A stretch of 15,953 nucleotides of DNA, taken from NCBI GenBank assembly GCA_017615445.1, contig JAGAAD010000009.1, forward strand, positions 1-15,953, written 5' to 3'. Below the pieces are notes generated by a model. The model was not told the DNA's origin and made no database searches. It was given only the letters and a program-made list of their open reading frames with translations. Numbering within the stretch: the first letter of the stretch is position 1; the number at the start of each line of letters is the position of its first letter. Below, in pieces: positions 15,369 through 15,953 of this stretch. The stretch comes from Bacteroidales bacterium. GTDB lineage: Bacteria > Bacteroidota > Bacteroidia > Bacteroidales > UBA932. The position numbers and the translations under genes are program-made.

Positions 15369-15369
15369 A

Positions 15370-15398
15370 TTGATTTTCGCTATTTTTTCTTAACTTTG
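15370..15398 (+). promoter_or_regulatory. gapA promoter
   Basis: TAACTTTG (15391-15398) is an exact -7 match, preceded after 18 bp by a TTG at 15370-15372 that can serve as the -33 element. The transcript would start near 15403 and carry an AT-rich leader of about 50 nt. Its last bases (AAAAACA) are A-rich just before the ATG, a feature of well-translated Bacteroidota genes. Confidence 0.65.
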
Positions 15399-15428
15399 GG
15401 ACGCAAAAATATGCAGATATAGTACTAA

Positions 15429-15953
<525 letters not shown>

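Noticed and set aside
15411..15422. Three-codon upstream ORF (ATG CAG ATA TAG) in the gapA leader
   Set aside because: Too short to judge and lies about 30 nt before the gapA ATG; likely chance in an AT-rich leader.

Overview
The window is chromosomal DNA from a member of the Bacteroidota, most likely a fairly GC-rich gut- or rumen-type Bacteroidales. The evidence is a type III glutamine synthetase, a fimbrillin-like lipoprotein, a secreted streptopain (C10) protease, the linked surE-lpxB pair, start codons without clear Shine-Dalgarno sites, and -7 promoter boxes of the Bacteroidota form TAnnTTTG at most gene starts that face an intergenic gap. Genus cannot be fixed by eye. I see no rRNA, tRNA, CRISPR array, phage gene, transposase or other sign of recent transfer.

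Layout. (1) 1-802, minus strand: a 31-codon ORF followed by a WYL-type regulator that runs off the left edge, joined by a TAATG stop/start overlap. (2) 803-927: a divergent control region with a perfect 9-7-9 inverted repeat over the regulator's own -7 box. (3) 928-1944, plus: an aldo/keto reductase of the YghZ type. (4) 10439 down to 1946, minus: seven tightly packed genes with no gap above 3 bp. In transcription order they are a secreted C1 cysteine peptidase, phosphatidylserine synthase, an unrecognised lipoprotein, a 3'-5' exonuclease, an RlmI-like rRNA methyltransferase, glutamine synthetase III and GMP synthase. (5) 10440-10519: a compact divergent promoter. (6) 10520-13457, plus: a fimbrillin-like lipoprotein and a C10 peptidase, 1 bp apart. 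(7) 15342 down to 13450, minus: surE and lpxB. (8) 15343-15452: another compact divergent promoter with a perfect 18-bp palindrome. (9) 15453 to the right edge, plus: gapA, cut by the window end.

How the genes relate. The clearest metabolic link is GlnN to GuaA: the first makes glutamine, the second uses its amide nitrogen, and their reading frames touch. PssA and LpxB both serve the envelope (phosphatidylserine and lipid A). The divergent region at 10440-10519 controls two exported cysteine proteases of different families. Most of the window is ordinary housekeeping content. The less ordinary parts are the small ORF plus regulator with its operator, the lipoprotein/C10 protease pair, the unrecognised lipoprotein, and the repeated compact divergent promoter layout. 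I found no convincing new defence or mobile system. No gene-free stretch exceeds 300 bases.
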